Shown: positions 37,242-46,332, counted from the first letter of the stretch. The stretch is DNA of 64,000 nucleotides from an uncultured Odoribacter sp. (GCA_900544025.1 UQTM01000002.1:29334-93333); one strand, 5' to 3'. Numbers and translations are program-made. Notes: generated by a model not told the origin, from the letters alone.

Positions 37242-38498
37242 TCAGGTCTTATGTTGTTTCTTCTTAGCTGCCGGAAAAAGCACATTATTCAAAATCAGCC
37301 TATATCCGGGAGATTGCTTATGCAAATCGAGTTCCGTCACCGGATCGCCTACCAAATGCTGATAATCCGCCGGATCGTGCCCCCCATAAAACGTCCATGT
37401 TCCCTTCCCGTACTCTCCGTGTATATACCGGGCTTCTCCGGCCGCTTTATTCTCCCCCATAATCAATACATCCGATTTGATCAGGCTTTTCCTAAAAGCC
37501 GTCGTCTGCCCCATAAACCCTTTGATCATATTCTCGTGATTCTGGCACAACATCGTAGGTACGGGGTCCCATTTCGCCGAAAATTCAAACAGCAGGAAAT
37601 AATCCTCCTTTTCACTGATTTTGCGGGTATCGGTCACATCGATGTCGGAATATTCATATACATTGGGATTCAGTTCCAGCTTAAAATCCTTGAAGGCAAA
37701 AGTCTTTGAAAAATCGAGTTTTTCCTGCGCCTGCGGATCGATGGGATCACCGTCGAACACAGAAGCGCATATATCGACATTCATAGCCGCTAAAGCTATA
37801 TCATACGTATCGGTAGCCGAACACATAGCAAACATAAAACCTCCGGCAAACACATAATCGCGAATCGTCCTTACAACCGCTTTCTTTAATTCGGAAATTT
37901 TAGTATAACCGTATTTTTTAGCTGTTTGTAAATTAGCGGCTTCTTCTGCTTTATACCAGGGCATGTGGCGGTAACTCCGGTAAAATTTACCCATCTGCCC
38001 GGTAAAATCTTCATGATGTAAATGCAGCCAGTCGTAATCATTCAATTTTCCATCCAAAATTTCAGAATCGTACACCACGTCATAGGGAATCTCGGCATAG
38101 GTCAAAGCCAAAGTAACTGCATCGTCCCAAGGCTTTTTCTCTTTCGGGGAATAAACGGCGATCCGGGGAGCCTTCTCCAATTTCACCGCATCCGTATTCA
38201 TTTCCGGTTGTGCTATTTCAGACAAGATACTATTCAAACGGGCAGGCGGGACCACTTCGAAGCTAACTCCTTTCAATAAACATTCCGTACGTCCTTCCGT
38301 GTCGAAAGGCACGGCAAAACTCCCTCCCCTGTAATTTAGCAACCATTGTACCTCATATCCCTTTTTCAAAGCGTGGTAAGCAACCCCGTAAGCTTTGAGG
38401 TGGTTCGTCTGAGTATTATCCATAGGGATAAGGATGTGGTTTGCTCGCAACGTCAGCCCGGCAAACAACAAAACAAGCAATACCGCAAACTTTCTCAT
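37242..38498 (-). CDS. Exported protein of the type mislabelled 'asparagine synthetase B'
   Basis: Protein of 418 residues with a signal peptide (RKFAVLLVLLFAGLTLRA). The sequence HILIPMDNTQTNHLKAYG, the LLNYRGGSF motif and YDWLHLHHEDFTGQ match a conserved Bacteroidetes family often annotated as asparagine synthetase B, although no glutaminase or synthetase motif is present. The YIHGEYGKGTWTFYGGHDP segment recalls class I amidotransferase-like folds. Function unknown. ATG 38498 is preferred to a GTG nine bases upstream. The gene lies eight bases from the LTA-synthase-like gene. Confidence 0.8.
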   Translation of the reverse strand: MRKFAVLLVLLFAGLTLRANHILIPMDNTQTNHLKAYGVAYHALKKGYEVQWLLNYRGGSFAVPFDTEGRTECLLKGVSFEVVPPARLNSILSEIAQPEMNTDAVKLEKAPRIAVYSPKEKKPWDDAVTLALTYAEIPYDVVYDSEILDGKLNDYDWLHLHHEDFTGQMGKFYRSYRHMPWYKAEEAANLQTAKKYGYTKISELKKAVVRTIRDYVFAGGFMFAMCSATDTYDIALAAMNVDICASVFDGDPIDPQAQEKLDFSKTFAFKDFKLELNPNVYEYSDIDVTDTRKISEKEDYFLLFEFSAKWDPVPTMLCQNHENMIKGFMGQTTAFRKSLIKSDVLIMGENKAAGEARYIHGEYGKGTWTFYGGHDPADYQHLVGDPVTELDLHKQSPGYRLILNNVLFPAAKKKQHKT

Positions 38499-38540
38499 AG
38501 CACTCACTGATTGATCTGTAAAATAAACTGTCTTATCTTT

Positions 38541-40073
38541 TTAAAAAGGCGCACCTCCGGATTCGAAATTATCGCGCACCGATTCAAAATCCTGTTGTTG
38601 TAAAGGAGGGACATCATCGTTCATCTTCGACCCGAAAATCTGTGTCACGACCTCACCTGTCGAAGCATTGGAAGCAAACGGAGAAGTTGTATCCAGATCA
38701 CAGAATTGTGTCAATTCCGAACGGAAACGCAAGCTCACCTCTCCCACAGCACCGTTACGGTGTTTTGCGATAATAATATTGGCGATCCCCAACAAGGAAT
38801 TCCCTTCGTTATCCGTGGTAATGCCATATTTTTCAGGCCGGTGAATGAACAATACCATATCGGCATCCTGCTCGATCGATCCGGACTCACGCAAATCCGA
38901 CAGCATCGGTTTTTTATCCGGTCGCGATTCCACACCACGGTTCAACTGCGACAATGCCAATACGGGAATACTCAGTTCTTTGGCAATGATCTTCAACTGC
39001 CGCGAGATCATACTCACCTCCTGTTCCCGATTCCCTCTCATATCCGCTCCGGCAGTCATCAACTGCAAATAGTCGATAATCAGCACCTTAATATCATATT
39101 TCTGTTTTAAACGACGACATTTTGCACGCAATTCAAAAATAGAAAGTGCCGGAGTATCGTCCACCAAAATAGGAGCTTCGACCAAAGCCTTGATACGGCT
39201 GTGTAATTGCTGCCACTCATCGTCGGTCAGTCGTCCCGTCTTCAATTTTTCGGAACTGAGTTCCGTTTCGCTGGCAATCAAACGATTCACCAACTGAACG
39301 CCCGACATTTCCAATGAAAAGATGGCTACCGGCTGATGATGAGTCACGGCCATATTACGTGCCATAGAAAGCACGAACGCGGTTTTTCCCATAGCCGGAC
39401 GTGCCGCAATAACCACCAAATCGGAAGGCTGCCAGCCGGAAGTAACGGCATCTAAAGCGTTAAATCCGGAAGGGACGCCGCTAATCCCGTCCGGTTTCTT
39501 GGCTGCATCCTGAATGCCTTTAATGGCCGCTTCGATAATCGGAGCGATTTCAGCCGTATCTTTCTTGATATTACCGTCAGCGAGATCGAAAATCGATTTC
39601 TGGGCTTTATCCATCAAATCGGAAACATCGGTACTTTCGTCGTAAGCCAGCGTCTGCAAATCGGTACAAATCCCGATCAACTTACGCTGCAAATATTTTT
39701 GCACGATGATCTTGGCATGAAACTCGATATGAGCGGCGGAAGCTACTCTCGAAGTCAGTTGCGACAGATAATAATATCCACCCACCTGTTCCAGTTCCCC
39801 GCTTTGTTTCAAGGCCTCGCTCACGGTAAGTAAATCCACCGGATCATCGTTCAGGAACAATTTATGGATTGCCCGGAAAATCCGCTGATGGGCATCCTTG
39901 TAAAAGGCATCCGGTTCCAGCAAATCACCGACAGCCGAAAAGGCATCCCGCTCCAGCATCAAAGCTCCCAGCAAAGCCTCTTCCAGATCTACAGCCTGTG
40001 GCGGCACTTTTCCATATTCCACCTGTAAATCCTTTAAACTATTTTTAGTATTATATTCCGGTTTTTTAGCCAT
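38541..40073 (-). CDS. dnaB: Replicative DNA helicase DnaB
   Basis: Hexameric 5'-3' fork helicase of 510 residues. The N-terminal domain (VPPQAVDLEEALLGALMLE, about 18-120) is followed by the RecA-like core with Walker A ARPAMGKTAF, the motif MSGVQLVNRL, Walker B VLIIDYLQLM, SQLNRGVESR and ADMVLFIHRPEKYG. No intein is present. The C-terminal tail is acidic and Gln-rich. It is 22 bases downstream of the exonuclease gene. Confidence 0.96.
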   Translation of the reverse strand: MAKKPEYNTKNSLKDLQVEYGKVPPQAVDLEEALLGALMLERDAFSAVGDLLEPDAFYKDAHQRIFRAIHKLFLNDDPVDLLTVSEALKQSGELEQVGGYYYLSQLTSRVASAAHIEFHAKIIVQKYLQRKLIGICTDLQTLAYDESTDVSDLMDKAQKSIFDLADGNIKKDTAEIAPIIEAAIKGIQDAAKKPDGISGVPSGFNALDAVTSGWQPSDLVVIAARPAMGKTAFVLSMARNMAVTHHQPVAIFSLEMSGVQLVNRLIASETELSSEKLKTGRLTDDEWQQLHSRIKALVEAPILVDDTPALSIFELRAKCRRLKQKYDIKVLIIDYLQLMTAGADMRGNREQEVSMISRQLKIIAKELSIPVLALSQLNRGVESRPDKKPMLSDLRESGSIEQDADMVLFIHRPEKYGITTDNEGNSLLGIANIIIAKHRNGAVGEVSLRFRSELTQFCDLDTTSPFASNASTGEVVTQIFGSKMNDDVPPLQQQDFESVRDNFESGGAPF

Positions 40074-40095
40074 ACAACAGCATTATAATATTTCC

Positions 40096-40668
40096 TTAAC
40101 CGACCAGATTCTTTTCTTTCAACTTCCAGAAACACCGGGCTGTAGCTTCTACGTCCGCCATAGCATTATGGGCATTGTCGAAACCCGTCCCGAATAACAC
40201 CTGGTGCAATTCCGACAACCGGGGCGATTTAAAACCTTTCTTACCTGGCAATTTGCAAAAGTCGGTGGAACATTTCATCGTACAGATTTTCGGCTTCAAG
40301 AACAAAGTCGTCATCATCCGCAACCGTTCAAATTCCGCACCGACGATACATTCGTCAAAACTGATATTATGCCCCACTAACGCATAAGCTTCGTCTATCT
40401 TTTCAGAAAATTGCTCCAACACGTCACGAATCGGCTCCCCTTTTTCCAAAGCGATCTGGGTTGTGATACCGTGAACCCTCGCCGCTTCGGCCGGAATTGC
40501 AAATCCTTCCGGCTTAACGATTGCGTTCCGGCTTTCTATCGTATTTCCCCCGGCATCACACATCATCCATGCCAATTGAACCAGTCGCGGCCAATTCTCA
40601 ACATCGGTCACCGGCGCATTCCAGCGCATCGGCAACCCTGTTGTTTCCGTATCGAAAAATAGATACAT
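40096..40668 (-). CDS. DEDDh 3'-5' exonuclease (DnaQ-like)
   Basis: Protein of 190 residues with the three exonuclease motifs: FFDTETTGLP (Exo I), VGHNISFDE (Exo II) and the C-terminal HNAMADVEAT (Exo III, with His and Asp). It is the size of a free proofreading-type exonuclease, without the GIY-YIG or BRCT extensions some relatives have. Placed between fabI and dnaB on the same strand. It may be the epsilon subunit or a related repair nuclease. Confidence 0.85.
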   Translation of the reverse strand: MYLFFDTETTGLPMRWNAPVTDVENWPRLVQLAWMMCDAGGNTIESRNAIVKPEGFAIPAEAARVHGITTQIALEKGEPIRDVLEQFSEKIDEAYALVGHNISFDECIVGAEFERLRMMTTLFLKPKICTMKCSTDFCKLPGKKGFKSPRLSELHQVLFGTGFDNAHNAMADVEATARCFWKLKEKNLVG

Positions 40669-40676
40669 GTCGGAAT

Positions 40677-41513
40677 TTATTTTTTATCTTCGTTATCGAA
40701 ACTCTTATTGTACTGGTGCATCGCCCGGTAGCTCATACCCATACTCGAAAATCCTCCGTCGTGATAAAGATTCTGCATGGTAATCTTTTTCGTCAGGTCC
40801 GAGAATAAACAAACACAGTAGTTTGCACATTCATCTGCCGTAGCATTTCCCAATGGCGACATACGGTCGGCAAAATCCACCAAAGAGTCGAACCCTTTAA
40901 TACCGCTTCCTGCTGTCGTCAATGTCGGAGATTGAGAAATCGTATTTACACGAATTCTTTTTTCCCGTCCGTAAATATACCCGAAGCTACGGGCGATCGA
41001 CTCCAGCATCGCTTTCGCATCGGCCATATCGTTATATTCGAACATCGTACGCTGAGCCGCAACATACGACAATGCCACGACCGATCCCCATTCATTGATT
41101 GCATCTAACTTTTTAGCCGTCTGCAATACCTTATGAAACGAGATAGCCGAAATATCCAATGTTTTCTGTAAAAAATCGTAATCCAGATCGTCATAAGGAC
41201 GCTTTTTTCTTACATTGAGCGACATGCCGATCGAATGTAAAACAAAATCCACTTTTCCTCCGAAGTGGTTCATGGCCTCTTTAAACAGATTTTCAAGATC
41301 GTCTAAGTTAGTGGCATCGGCCGGAATCAAGGGTATATTATTTTTATCGGCAAATTCCTGAATCCCTCCCATACGAATGGATAAAGGAGTATTGGTCAAT
41401 ACGATTTCAGCACCTTCTTCCAGGCAATGTTCTGCCACCTTCCACGCAATAGACATCTCGTTCAACGCTCCGAAAATAATCCCTCTTTTTCCTTTCAACA
41501 AATTATAAGCCAT
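40677..41513 (-). CDS. fabI: Enoyl-[acyl-carrier-protein] reductase FabI
   Basis: NADH-dependent reductase of 278 residues that completes each cycle of fatty acid elongation. The nucleotide-binding start GIIFGALNEMSIAW and the active site Tyr-X6-Lys (YNDMADAK) are intact, with the SIGMS segment in the middle. The long central segment typical of Bacteroidetes FabI is present. It starts 42 bases after recN and ends eight bases before the exonuclease gene. Confidence 0.94.
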   Translation of the reverse strand: MAYNLLKGKRGIIFGALNEMSIAWKVAEHCLEEGAEIVLTNTPLSIRMGGIQEFADKNNIPLIPADATNLDDLENLFKEAMNHFGGKVDFVLHSIGMSLNVRKKRPYDDLDYDFLQKTLDISAISFHKVLQTAKKLDAINEWGSVVALSYVAAQRTMFEYNDMADAKAMLESIARSFGYIYGREKRIRVNTISQSPTLTTAGSGIKGFDSLVDFADRMSPLGNATADECANYCVCLFSDLTKKITMQNLYHDGGFSSMGMSYRAMHQYNKSFDNEDKK

Positions 41514-41555
41514 ACTTCTTTTTTTAGTGATAAATAGAATTTATTGTTATATGAT

Positions 41556-43211
41556 TTAAATTTTCAATAGATTTTTTGCCGTTTCCAGCGCTGCGGAAGT
41601 AATCTCGCTACCGCTGATCATCCCGGCGATCTCCCGGACCCGTTCTTCCGGACATAATTTTTTTATACGCGAAATCGTAGTATGCGGATTGTCTTCTTTA
41701 TATACTTTGAAATGACAATTTCCCGCCGCAGCGATTTGAGGCAAATGCGAAATACTGATCACCTGCATCCGGGAGGCCATTTCTTTCATCATTTGTGCCA
41801 TTTTATGGGCGACTTCCCCCGATAATCCCGTATCGATCTCGTCGAATACGATCACAGGTAACAAGCGGGTTTTAGAAAGCACATACTTCAGGGACAGCAT
41901 CACTCTGGAAATCTCTCCCCCGGAAGCCACTTTGGCAATCTCCCCCGGTTGCTGGTTTTTATTGGCAGAAAATAAAAATTTCACTTCATCGGTCCCTGTC
42001 GGGGTGTATTCTGCCAGCGGGGTTACTTTCACCACAAATTCGGCATGCCTGATCCCCAATCCGGTAAGCAGGGATTTCATTTCTTCACACAATCTCCCCT
42101 CTGCCTCTACCCGCACCCGGTGGATCCGTTCCGCCAGCACTTTCAACTGCCGTTCGGTTTCCTGTAAGCGTCTTTCCAATTCTTCGATCTCTTCCGAGCC
42201 ATGCTGTATCCCCTTCAACTTCCCGCCGATCTCTTCCCGCACGGCAATCAGCTCCGCCACCGATTCTACCTTATATTTATACATCAGATCGTAAATCACA
42301 TTGAGGCGGGCATCGATCTGCCCGATCCGTGCAGGATCATATTCCAGGCTTTCTGCCTTTCTTCCGGCTTCATCGGCCAAGTCGTTCAACTCTATGATAA
42401 CGGAATTTAAACGCCCGCAAAATTCTCCGGCTTCCTTTACCACTTCACTCATTCCGGCAATTGCGTTTTTCGAAGACTTGAGCACCTGAATCACGGCATT
42501 ATCCGCATCCTGTAAATGAAAAGCCAGCCCGGCAAACGCCGCCTTGACAGCCTCGGCATTCGACAGCAATGCCAATTCCTCTTCCAGCTCTTCTTTCTCC
42601 CCCTCCTGCAAACGGGCACCATCCAGCTGGTTAAACTGAAAGTTCAGATAATCGCTTTCTTTCTCAGCATCCGCCGCACCACTTTTCAATGCTTTTAATT
42701 CGCTGCCCAGGCTGCGGTAAGCCTGATACAAACTTTTATATTCATTCACCAACCCGGCATTCCCGCAAAAAGCATCCAAAATATCGGTCTGGTATTCCGG
42801 CTGTCCTAATAATAAAGATTGATGCTGGGAATGTATATCGATCAAAAAACTGCCGAATTCTTTCAGCAACTTGTTATTGACCGGAGTGTCGTTAATAAAA
42901 CTACGGGATTTCCCGTCGGCAAAAACTTCCCGGCGTATCACCGTACTGTCCGAATAATCGAGTTCGTTTCTTTCGAACCATTCATTCAGGTGGTAGTCTG
43001 CAATCCGGTAAACAATCTCGACCACACATTTCTTTCCCTTATCCATAATGGCCGCCGATTCGGCCCGCTGTCCCAAGGTCAGCCCGATCGCTCCCAGCAA
43101 AATGGATTTTCCGGCTCCGGTTTCCCCGGTGATAATCGACAATCCCTTCTCGAGTTCGATTTCGGTTTTATCGATCAATGCATAATTATTTATGGCGATA
43201 CTTTCAATCAT
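41556..43211 (-). CDS. recN: DNA repair protein RecN
   Basis: SMC-like ATPase of 551 residues acting in double-strand break repair. Walker A is TGETGAGKS at the N-terminus, followed by two coiled-coil arms, and at the C-terminus the signature ASGGEISRVMLSLK and Walker B VIVFDEIDTGLSG. Length is normal. It begins four bases after the DUF4835 gene. Confidence 0.95.
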   Translation of the reverse strand: MIESIAINNYALIDKTEIELEKGLSIITGETGAGKSILLGAIGLTLGQRAESAAIMDKGKKCVVEIVYRIADYHLNEWFERNELDYSDSTVIRREVFADGKSRSFINDTPVNNKLLKEFGSFLIDIHSQHQSLLLGQPEYQTDILDAFCGNAGLVNEYKSLYQAYRSLGSELKALKSGAADAEKESDYLNFQFNQLDGARLQEGEKEELEEELALLSNAEAVKAAFAGLAFHLQDADNAVIQVLKSSKNAIAGMSEVVKEAGEFCGRLNSVIIELNDLADEAGRKAESLEYDPARIGQIDARLNVIYDLMYKYKVESVAELIAVREEIGGKLKGIQHGSEEIEELERRLQETERQLKVLAERIHRVRVEAEGRLCEEMKSLLTGLGIRHAEFVVKVTPLAEYTPTGTDEVKFLFSANKNQQPGEIAKVASGGEISRVMLSLKYVLSKTRLLPVIVFDEIDTGLSGEVAHKMAQMMKEMASRMQVISISHLPQIAAAGNCHFKVYKEDNPHTTISRIKKLCPEERVREIAGMISGSEITSAALETAKNLLKI

Positions 43212-43215
43212 AATA

Positions 43216-44121
43216 TCAATTCGTTTTCTCCTGTATCAAAGCCGAATATTTCGAACTATTAGACGGATTCGCCTCCGTCACAATATTATATACCCGTTTT
43301 CGTTCATCGGTAAAAGCAGGTTTGAATATATTGACAATTTCGTCCGATTTTGCGTCAAAGAACACTTGCAAAATATATGAGTTCGGCTTTGTACGATGGG
43401 CTCTTTGCAATAATTCCAATGCCGACATCACTTCCAGCCTGCCGTCGTTTACATTATCGCTCATCGCATCCAGCCCCAACCGGTGATAACGGTATATACA
43501 TTCCCTCACAGGCGAATAACTTCTGTCCTGTAAATTATTGATGAGCCAATAGCGGTTCCGGCGGCTTTCGAACGATTTCCAACCTGCTTCTCTCGTATTC
43601 TGGCATTGAGCCACGACATTTTCCGCCCGGCTATAAAAATCGCTTCCCCCCATCAGGGAAAAACTGTCGTAATCGACCCCCAAAATCACATTTGCATAGA
43701 AGACGAGCAAATTAACCAAATTCCCGTTCTGCCCTGCTTCATTATAGGTTAAAGGCTCGTATTCCCGATAAGAAAATTCGATATCGTCGTCTTTCAGATT
43801 CAATAAAGCCGCATTATAAGAAGAATTGTAAACCGGGCGGCTTACCCGCACCTGCATAGAGCCTTTAAAAATATCTCCTCCGGTTTGTTCGTCCAGCACG
43901 ATCTGCAAATTACATTCGATCCGTTCATCATAAGTAAATACATTACCGGACCAACGGGTATTATTCATAAATTCGCTAATATCCCGCTGCATATTTGTAA
44001 AAAGATCCCGGTTTGTTCCCTGGATTCTTTGAGAAGAGACCGAAACATTACACCTCAACTCCTGCCCCCAAGAACAGAAGGTAACCCCGATTATTATATA
44101 TAATGTAAGTAATATTTTCAT
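43216..44121 (-). CDS. DUF4835 (PorD-like) exported protein
   Basis: Protein of 301 residues beginning with a signal peptide (MKILLTLYIIIGVTFCSWG). The following LRCNVSVSSQRIQGTNRDLF, the ERIECNLQIVLDEQTGGDIFKGSMQVRVSRPVYNS region and VNLLVFYANVILGVDYDSFS fit the DUF4835 family, which includes PorD, a protein reported to be needed for type IX secretion in Porphyromonas. The longer frame to 44169 was rejected because a promoter element lies inside it. No other type IX gene is in the window, so function here is open. Confidence 0.8.
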   Translation of the reverse strand: MKILLTLYIIIGVTFCSWGQELRCNVSVSSQRIQGTNRDLFTNMQRDISEFMNNTRWSGNVFTYDERIECNLQIVLDEQTGGDIFKGSMQVRVSRPVYNSSYNAALLNLKDDDIEFSYREYEPLTYNEAGQNGNLVNLLVFYANVILGVDYDSFSLMGGSDFYSRAENVVAQCQNTREAGWKSFESRRNRYWLINNLQDRSYSPVRECIYRYHRLGLDAMSDNVNDGRLEVMSALELLQRAHRTKPNSYILQVFFDAKSDEIVNIFKPAFTDERKRVYNIVTEANPSNSSKYSALIQEKTN

Positions 44122-44166
44122 ATACAGCCCCTTACCTATTATGTATTGTTCACAGGTATGGAATGA

Positions 44167-44174
44167 CAAATATA
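44167..44174 (-). promoter_or_regulatory. Promoter -7 element of the DUF4835-recN-fabI-dnaB run
   Basis: On the minus strand TATATTTG (44174-44167) fits TAnnTTTG and lies 46 bases before ATG 44121. A -33 element is not clear. The 350 bases between 44122 and 44471 hold this element, the nusB promoter on the other strand, and nothing else I recognise. Confidence 0.45.
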
Positions 44175-44400
44175 CAATTTTAATTGACTACTAAATTAAT
44201 CGTAAATCATAAAACAAATTATTCCTTCCCTTTTGAAAGAATCACTCTGATTTTATCCGCCTTTTCTCCTATCCCGGCATACACTCGACTATGGCCGAAA
44301 AGCATTTCATAAAAGCAGTAAGTATAACAAACAACTTTCTATGTTGTTTTACAGTTCGGGGCGGATTGTTAAAACTATCGGCAGAAAAATAATCCTTCCG

Positions 44401-44431
44401 TTTCATAATTCATACTATTTCTCTATCTTTG
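44401..44431 (+). promoter_or_regulatory. Promoter of nusB
   Basis: TATCTTTG at 44424-44431 matches TAnnTTTG. TTTC at 44401-44404 lies at a 19-base spacing and is a near match to the -33 TTTG. The start codon follows 40 bases later. Confidence 0.5.
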
Positions 44432-44471
44432 CCACCTCAAAAATGAACCATTATTTTAGTTCTTCATAAAA

Positions 44472-45428
44472 ATGACAAGCAGAAGATTAATCCGTATTAA
44501 AGTATTACAGCTTCTATATGCATACGGGAAACGAGAAGGCGTGACGATCGCAGAAGTTGAGCGCGAACTCATGAAAAGTATTTCTAAAAGTACAGATTTG
44601 TACTATGAAACCTTACTCCTTCTAACGGAAATACAGCGCCGGGCATTTCTAAAAATCGATGCGGCACGCAATAAACGCCTCGCTTCCAATATCGACTTAA
44701 ATCCCAACACAAGGTTCATCGATAATCCGGTTCTCAAAACAATTTGGAACAACCATAAATTCCAAAGCTATATCAATAACAACACCGTCAGCTGGAACGA
44801 TTCACAGGAAACGGTATTATATTTCTATAACAAGCTGATCGAAACAAAAGCTTATCAGAAATATATGCATCAAAAAGATGTCGGTTTCGAAGACCATAAG
44901 CAAATGGTTATCAATCTATTTGCTGAAATTATTATTTCCGACGACATGTTTTATCAAACTCTGGAAGAGAAAAGCCTGTATTGGAACGACGATTTCGAAC
45001 TCGTTCTCAGCCTGGTGCATAAAACATTAAAAAACATTCAGGCCGAACAGACAGAAGAAGACATAATTCTGTATCCTGTATTTAAGCCGGAAGAAGACAC
45101 AGAATATGCCCGTACGCTGATGCGCAAATCATTGCTCGAAAGCGAAGAAAACATCAAGCTGATCGATAAATTTACCTATAATTGGGAAATCGAGCGTATT
45201 TCCGATATGGATAAGCTGATCATGTCGTGTGCCATTTCCGAATTAAGGAATTTCCCGTCGATCCCGATCAAGGTAACTCTCGACGAATATATCGAAATAT
45301 CTAAAACTTACAGCTCTCCTAAAAGTGGAGCCTTCATTAACGGTGTGCTCGACAAAGCGATCTCTTTACTCAAAGATTCCAATCAGATTGTAAAGACAGG
45401 CAGAGGGCTGATCGACGACAAAGAGTAA
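44472..45428 (+). CDS. nusB: Transcription antitermination factor NusB (long Bacteroidetes form)
   Basis: RNA-binding protein of 318 residues expected to act with NusA/E/G in rRNA antitermination. The start SRRLIRIKVLQLLYAYGKREG and the C-terminal domain (MDKLIMSCAISELRNFPSIPIKVTLDEYIEISKTYSSPKSGAFINGVLDKA) are typical NusB. It is about twice the length of E. coli NusB because of a middle section of unknown role, as is usual in this phylum. It stands alone and is closed by a strong bidirectional terminator. Confidence 0.9.
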   Translation: MTSRRLIRIKVLQLLYAYGKREGVTIAEVERELMKSISKSTDLYYETLLLLTEIQRRAFLKIDAARNKRLASNIDLNPNTRFIDNPVLKTIWNNHKFQSYINNNTVSWNDSQETVLYFYNKLIETKAYQKYMHQKDVGFEDHKQMVINLFAEIIISDDMFYQTLEEKSLYWNDDFELVLSLVHKTLKNIQAEQTEEDIILYPVFKPEEDTEYARTLMRKSLLESEENIKLIDKFTYNWEIERISDMDKLIMSCAISELRNFPSIPIKVTLDEYIEISKTYSSPKSGAFINGVLDKAISLLKDSNQIVKTGRGLIDDKE

Positions 45429-45446
45429 AAGAACATTTATGATAAA

Positions 45447-45479
45447 ATAAAAAAAGGAGGTGAAATCACCTCCTTTTTT
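45447..45479. terminator. Bidirectional terminator shared by nusB and a candidate small RNA
   Basis: A 13-base perfect stem AAAAAGGAGGTGA with a 2-base loop and its complement, flanked by A-run and T-run. On the plus strand it ends nusB; on the minus strand it would end a transcript from the promoter at 45597-45628. Confidence 0.88.
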
Positions 45480-45591
45480 ACAAACTAAACTAAACTAAAA
45501 CTAATTTTAAAAATTCCAATGTAATCACTACAAGGGGTATTTTAAGATTGATGTTAAAAAACACCACACGACATATCTCGTATATGAACTT
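45447..45591 (-). ncRNA. Candidate small RNA between nusB and the LOG gene
   Basis: A complete promoter (45628-45597, minus strand) fires into this stretch, which ends at a strong hairpin terminator about 145 bases later. No ORF longer than a few codons is present on the minus strand. The sequence just before the terminator hairpin is a short repeat (TTAGTTTAGTTTAGTTTG when read on the minus strand). I cannot match it to a known RNA family. The alternative is a leftover 3'-untranslated region of the LOG gene. Confidence 0.5.
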
Positions 45592-45596
45592 TAACG

Positions 45597-45628
45597 CAAA
45601 TATATGTAAATATATCTAATTCCAACAA
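45597..45628 (-). promoter_or_regulatory. Promoter of the candidate small RNA
   Basis: Read on the minus strand: TTGTTG (45628-45623), then a spacer of 18-21 bases, then TATATTTG (45604-45597), which fits the Bacteroidetes -33/-7 pattern. It lies 18 bases downstream of the LOG gene stop codon and faces away from any protein gene. Confidence 0.6.
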
Positions 45629-45645
45629 GTAAATGTAGCTTAAAT

Positions 45646-46212
45646 TCAGGCATATTTACTAACGACGTGTTTTTCTTTATAGTTTTCAAGATAACCAAAC
45701 ACGCTTTCTACCCGGTCTGCCACCATATAAAGTCCGTCGTAAGCCTTGGAAATAAAGCCTTCTTTTTTGCAATCTTCGATAAATTGGAAGAACTTATCAT
45801 AGAATCCGTTCGTATTGACAAAAACAATAGGTTTGCTGTGGTTTCCCAATTGTTTCAAGGTAATCACTTCCGTGATCTCTTCCAGCGTTCCCCATCCCCC
45901 GGGTAAAGCGATAAAAGCATCTGCTTTTTCACGCATCATGCTCTTTCGTTCTTTCATATCGGGAGCCACGATTAATTCGGAAATACCTTCTGCCGAAACA
46001 CCCCGGTTCACGATGCATTGCGGAATGATCCCGGTCACCTCTCCCCCACCATTCTTCACGGCATCCGACACCTCACGCATCAACCCGCAATTTGTCCCGC
46101 CATACAGCAACCCCCATCCCCGCATCACGATCTCTTTCCCCAAATCAGCCGCAGCCTCAAAATACACGTTATCGACACTCTCCGATGATGCACAAAACAC
46201 ACAAATTTTCAT
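45646..46212 (-). CDS. LOG-family protein (TIGR00730), nucleotide-monophosphate phosphoribohydrolase-like
   Basis: Rossmann-fold protein of 188 residues. The family signature PGGWGTLEEI and the upstream MMREKADAFIALPGG are present, with the N-terminal ICVFCASSESVD and GLLYGGTNCGLMREVSD. Family members release a base from nucleoside 5'-monophosphates (cytokinin-type or general AMP/purine). No signal peptide and no obvious partner. The 106-base gap to gyrB holds an inverted repeat GTTACAGGTT (46222-46231) / AACCTGTAAC (46276-46285) with a long loop. Confidence 0.88.
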   Translation of the reverse strand: MKICVFCASSESVDNVYFEAAADLGKEIVMRGWGLLYGGTNCGLMREVSDAVKNGGGEVTGIIPQCIVNRGVSAEGISELIVAPDMKERKSMMREKADAFIALPGGWGTLEEITEVITLKQLGNHSKPIVFVNTNGFYDKFFQFIEDCKKEGFISKAYDGLYMVADRVESVFGYLENYKEKHVVSKYA

Positions 46213-46308
46213 AGATTAAAAGTTACAGGTTGTAAGTCATTCATTTCATAAAACAAATTGCAGATTAATAGTACAAACCTGTAACCCATTAACCTGCAAC
46301 TTGGAACT

Positions 46309-46332
46309 ACATTGACGCTTAAGCGTCAATGT
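46309..46332. repeat. 24-base perfect palindrome across the gyrB stop codon
   Basis: ACATTGACGCTT (46309-46320) is followed at once by its exact reverse complement (46321-46332). The gyrB stop codon TAA sits at the centre, so the last five gyrB codons are mirrored just after the gene. As RNA it would form a short hairpin with no T-run behind it; as DNA it could bind a dimeric protein. Confidence 0.75.

Noticed and set aside
45482..45503. CTAAA repeats as a CRISPR or telomere-like array
   Set aside because: Only about four imperfect five-base units, no spacers and no cas genes; treated as part of the candidate small RNA.
46222..46285. Inverted repeat GTTACAGGTT / AACCTGTAAC as a terminator of gyrB
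   Set aside because: The loop is 44 bases and no T-run follows; it may be a decayed repeat, so it is mentioned only with the LOG gene.
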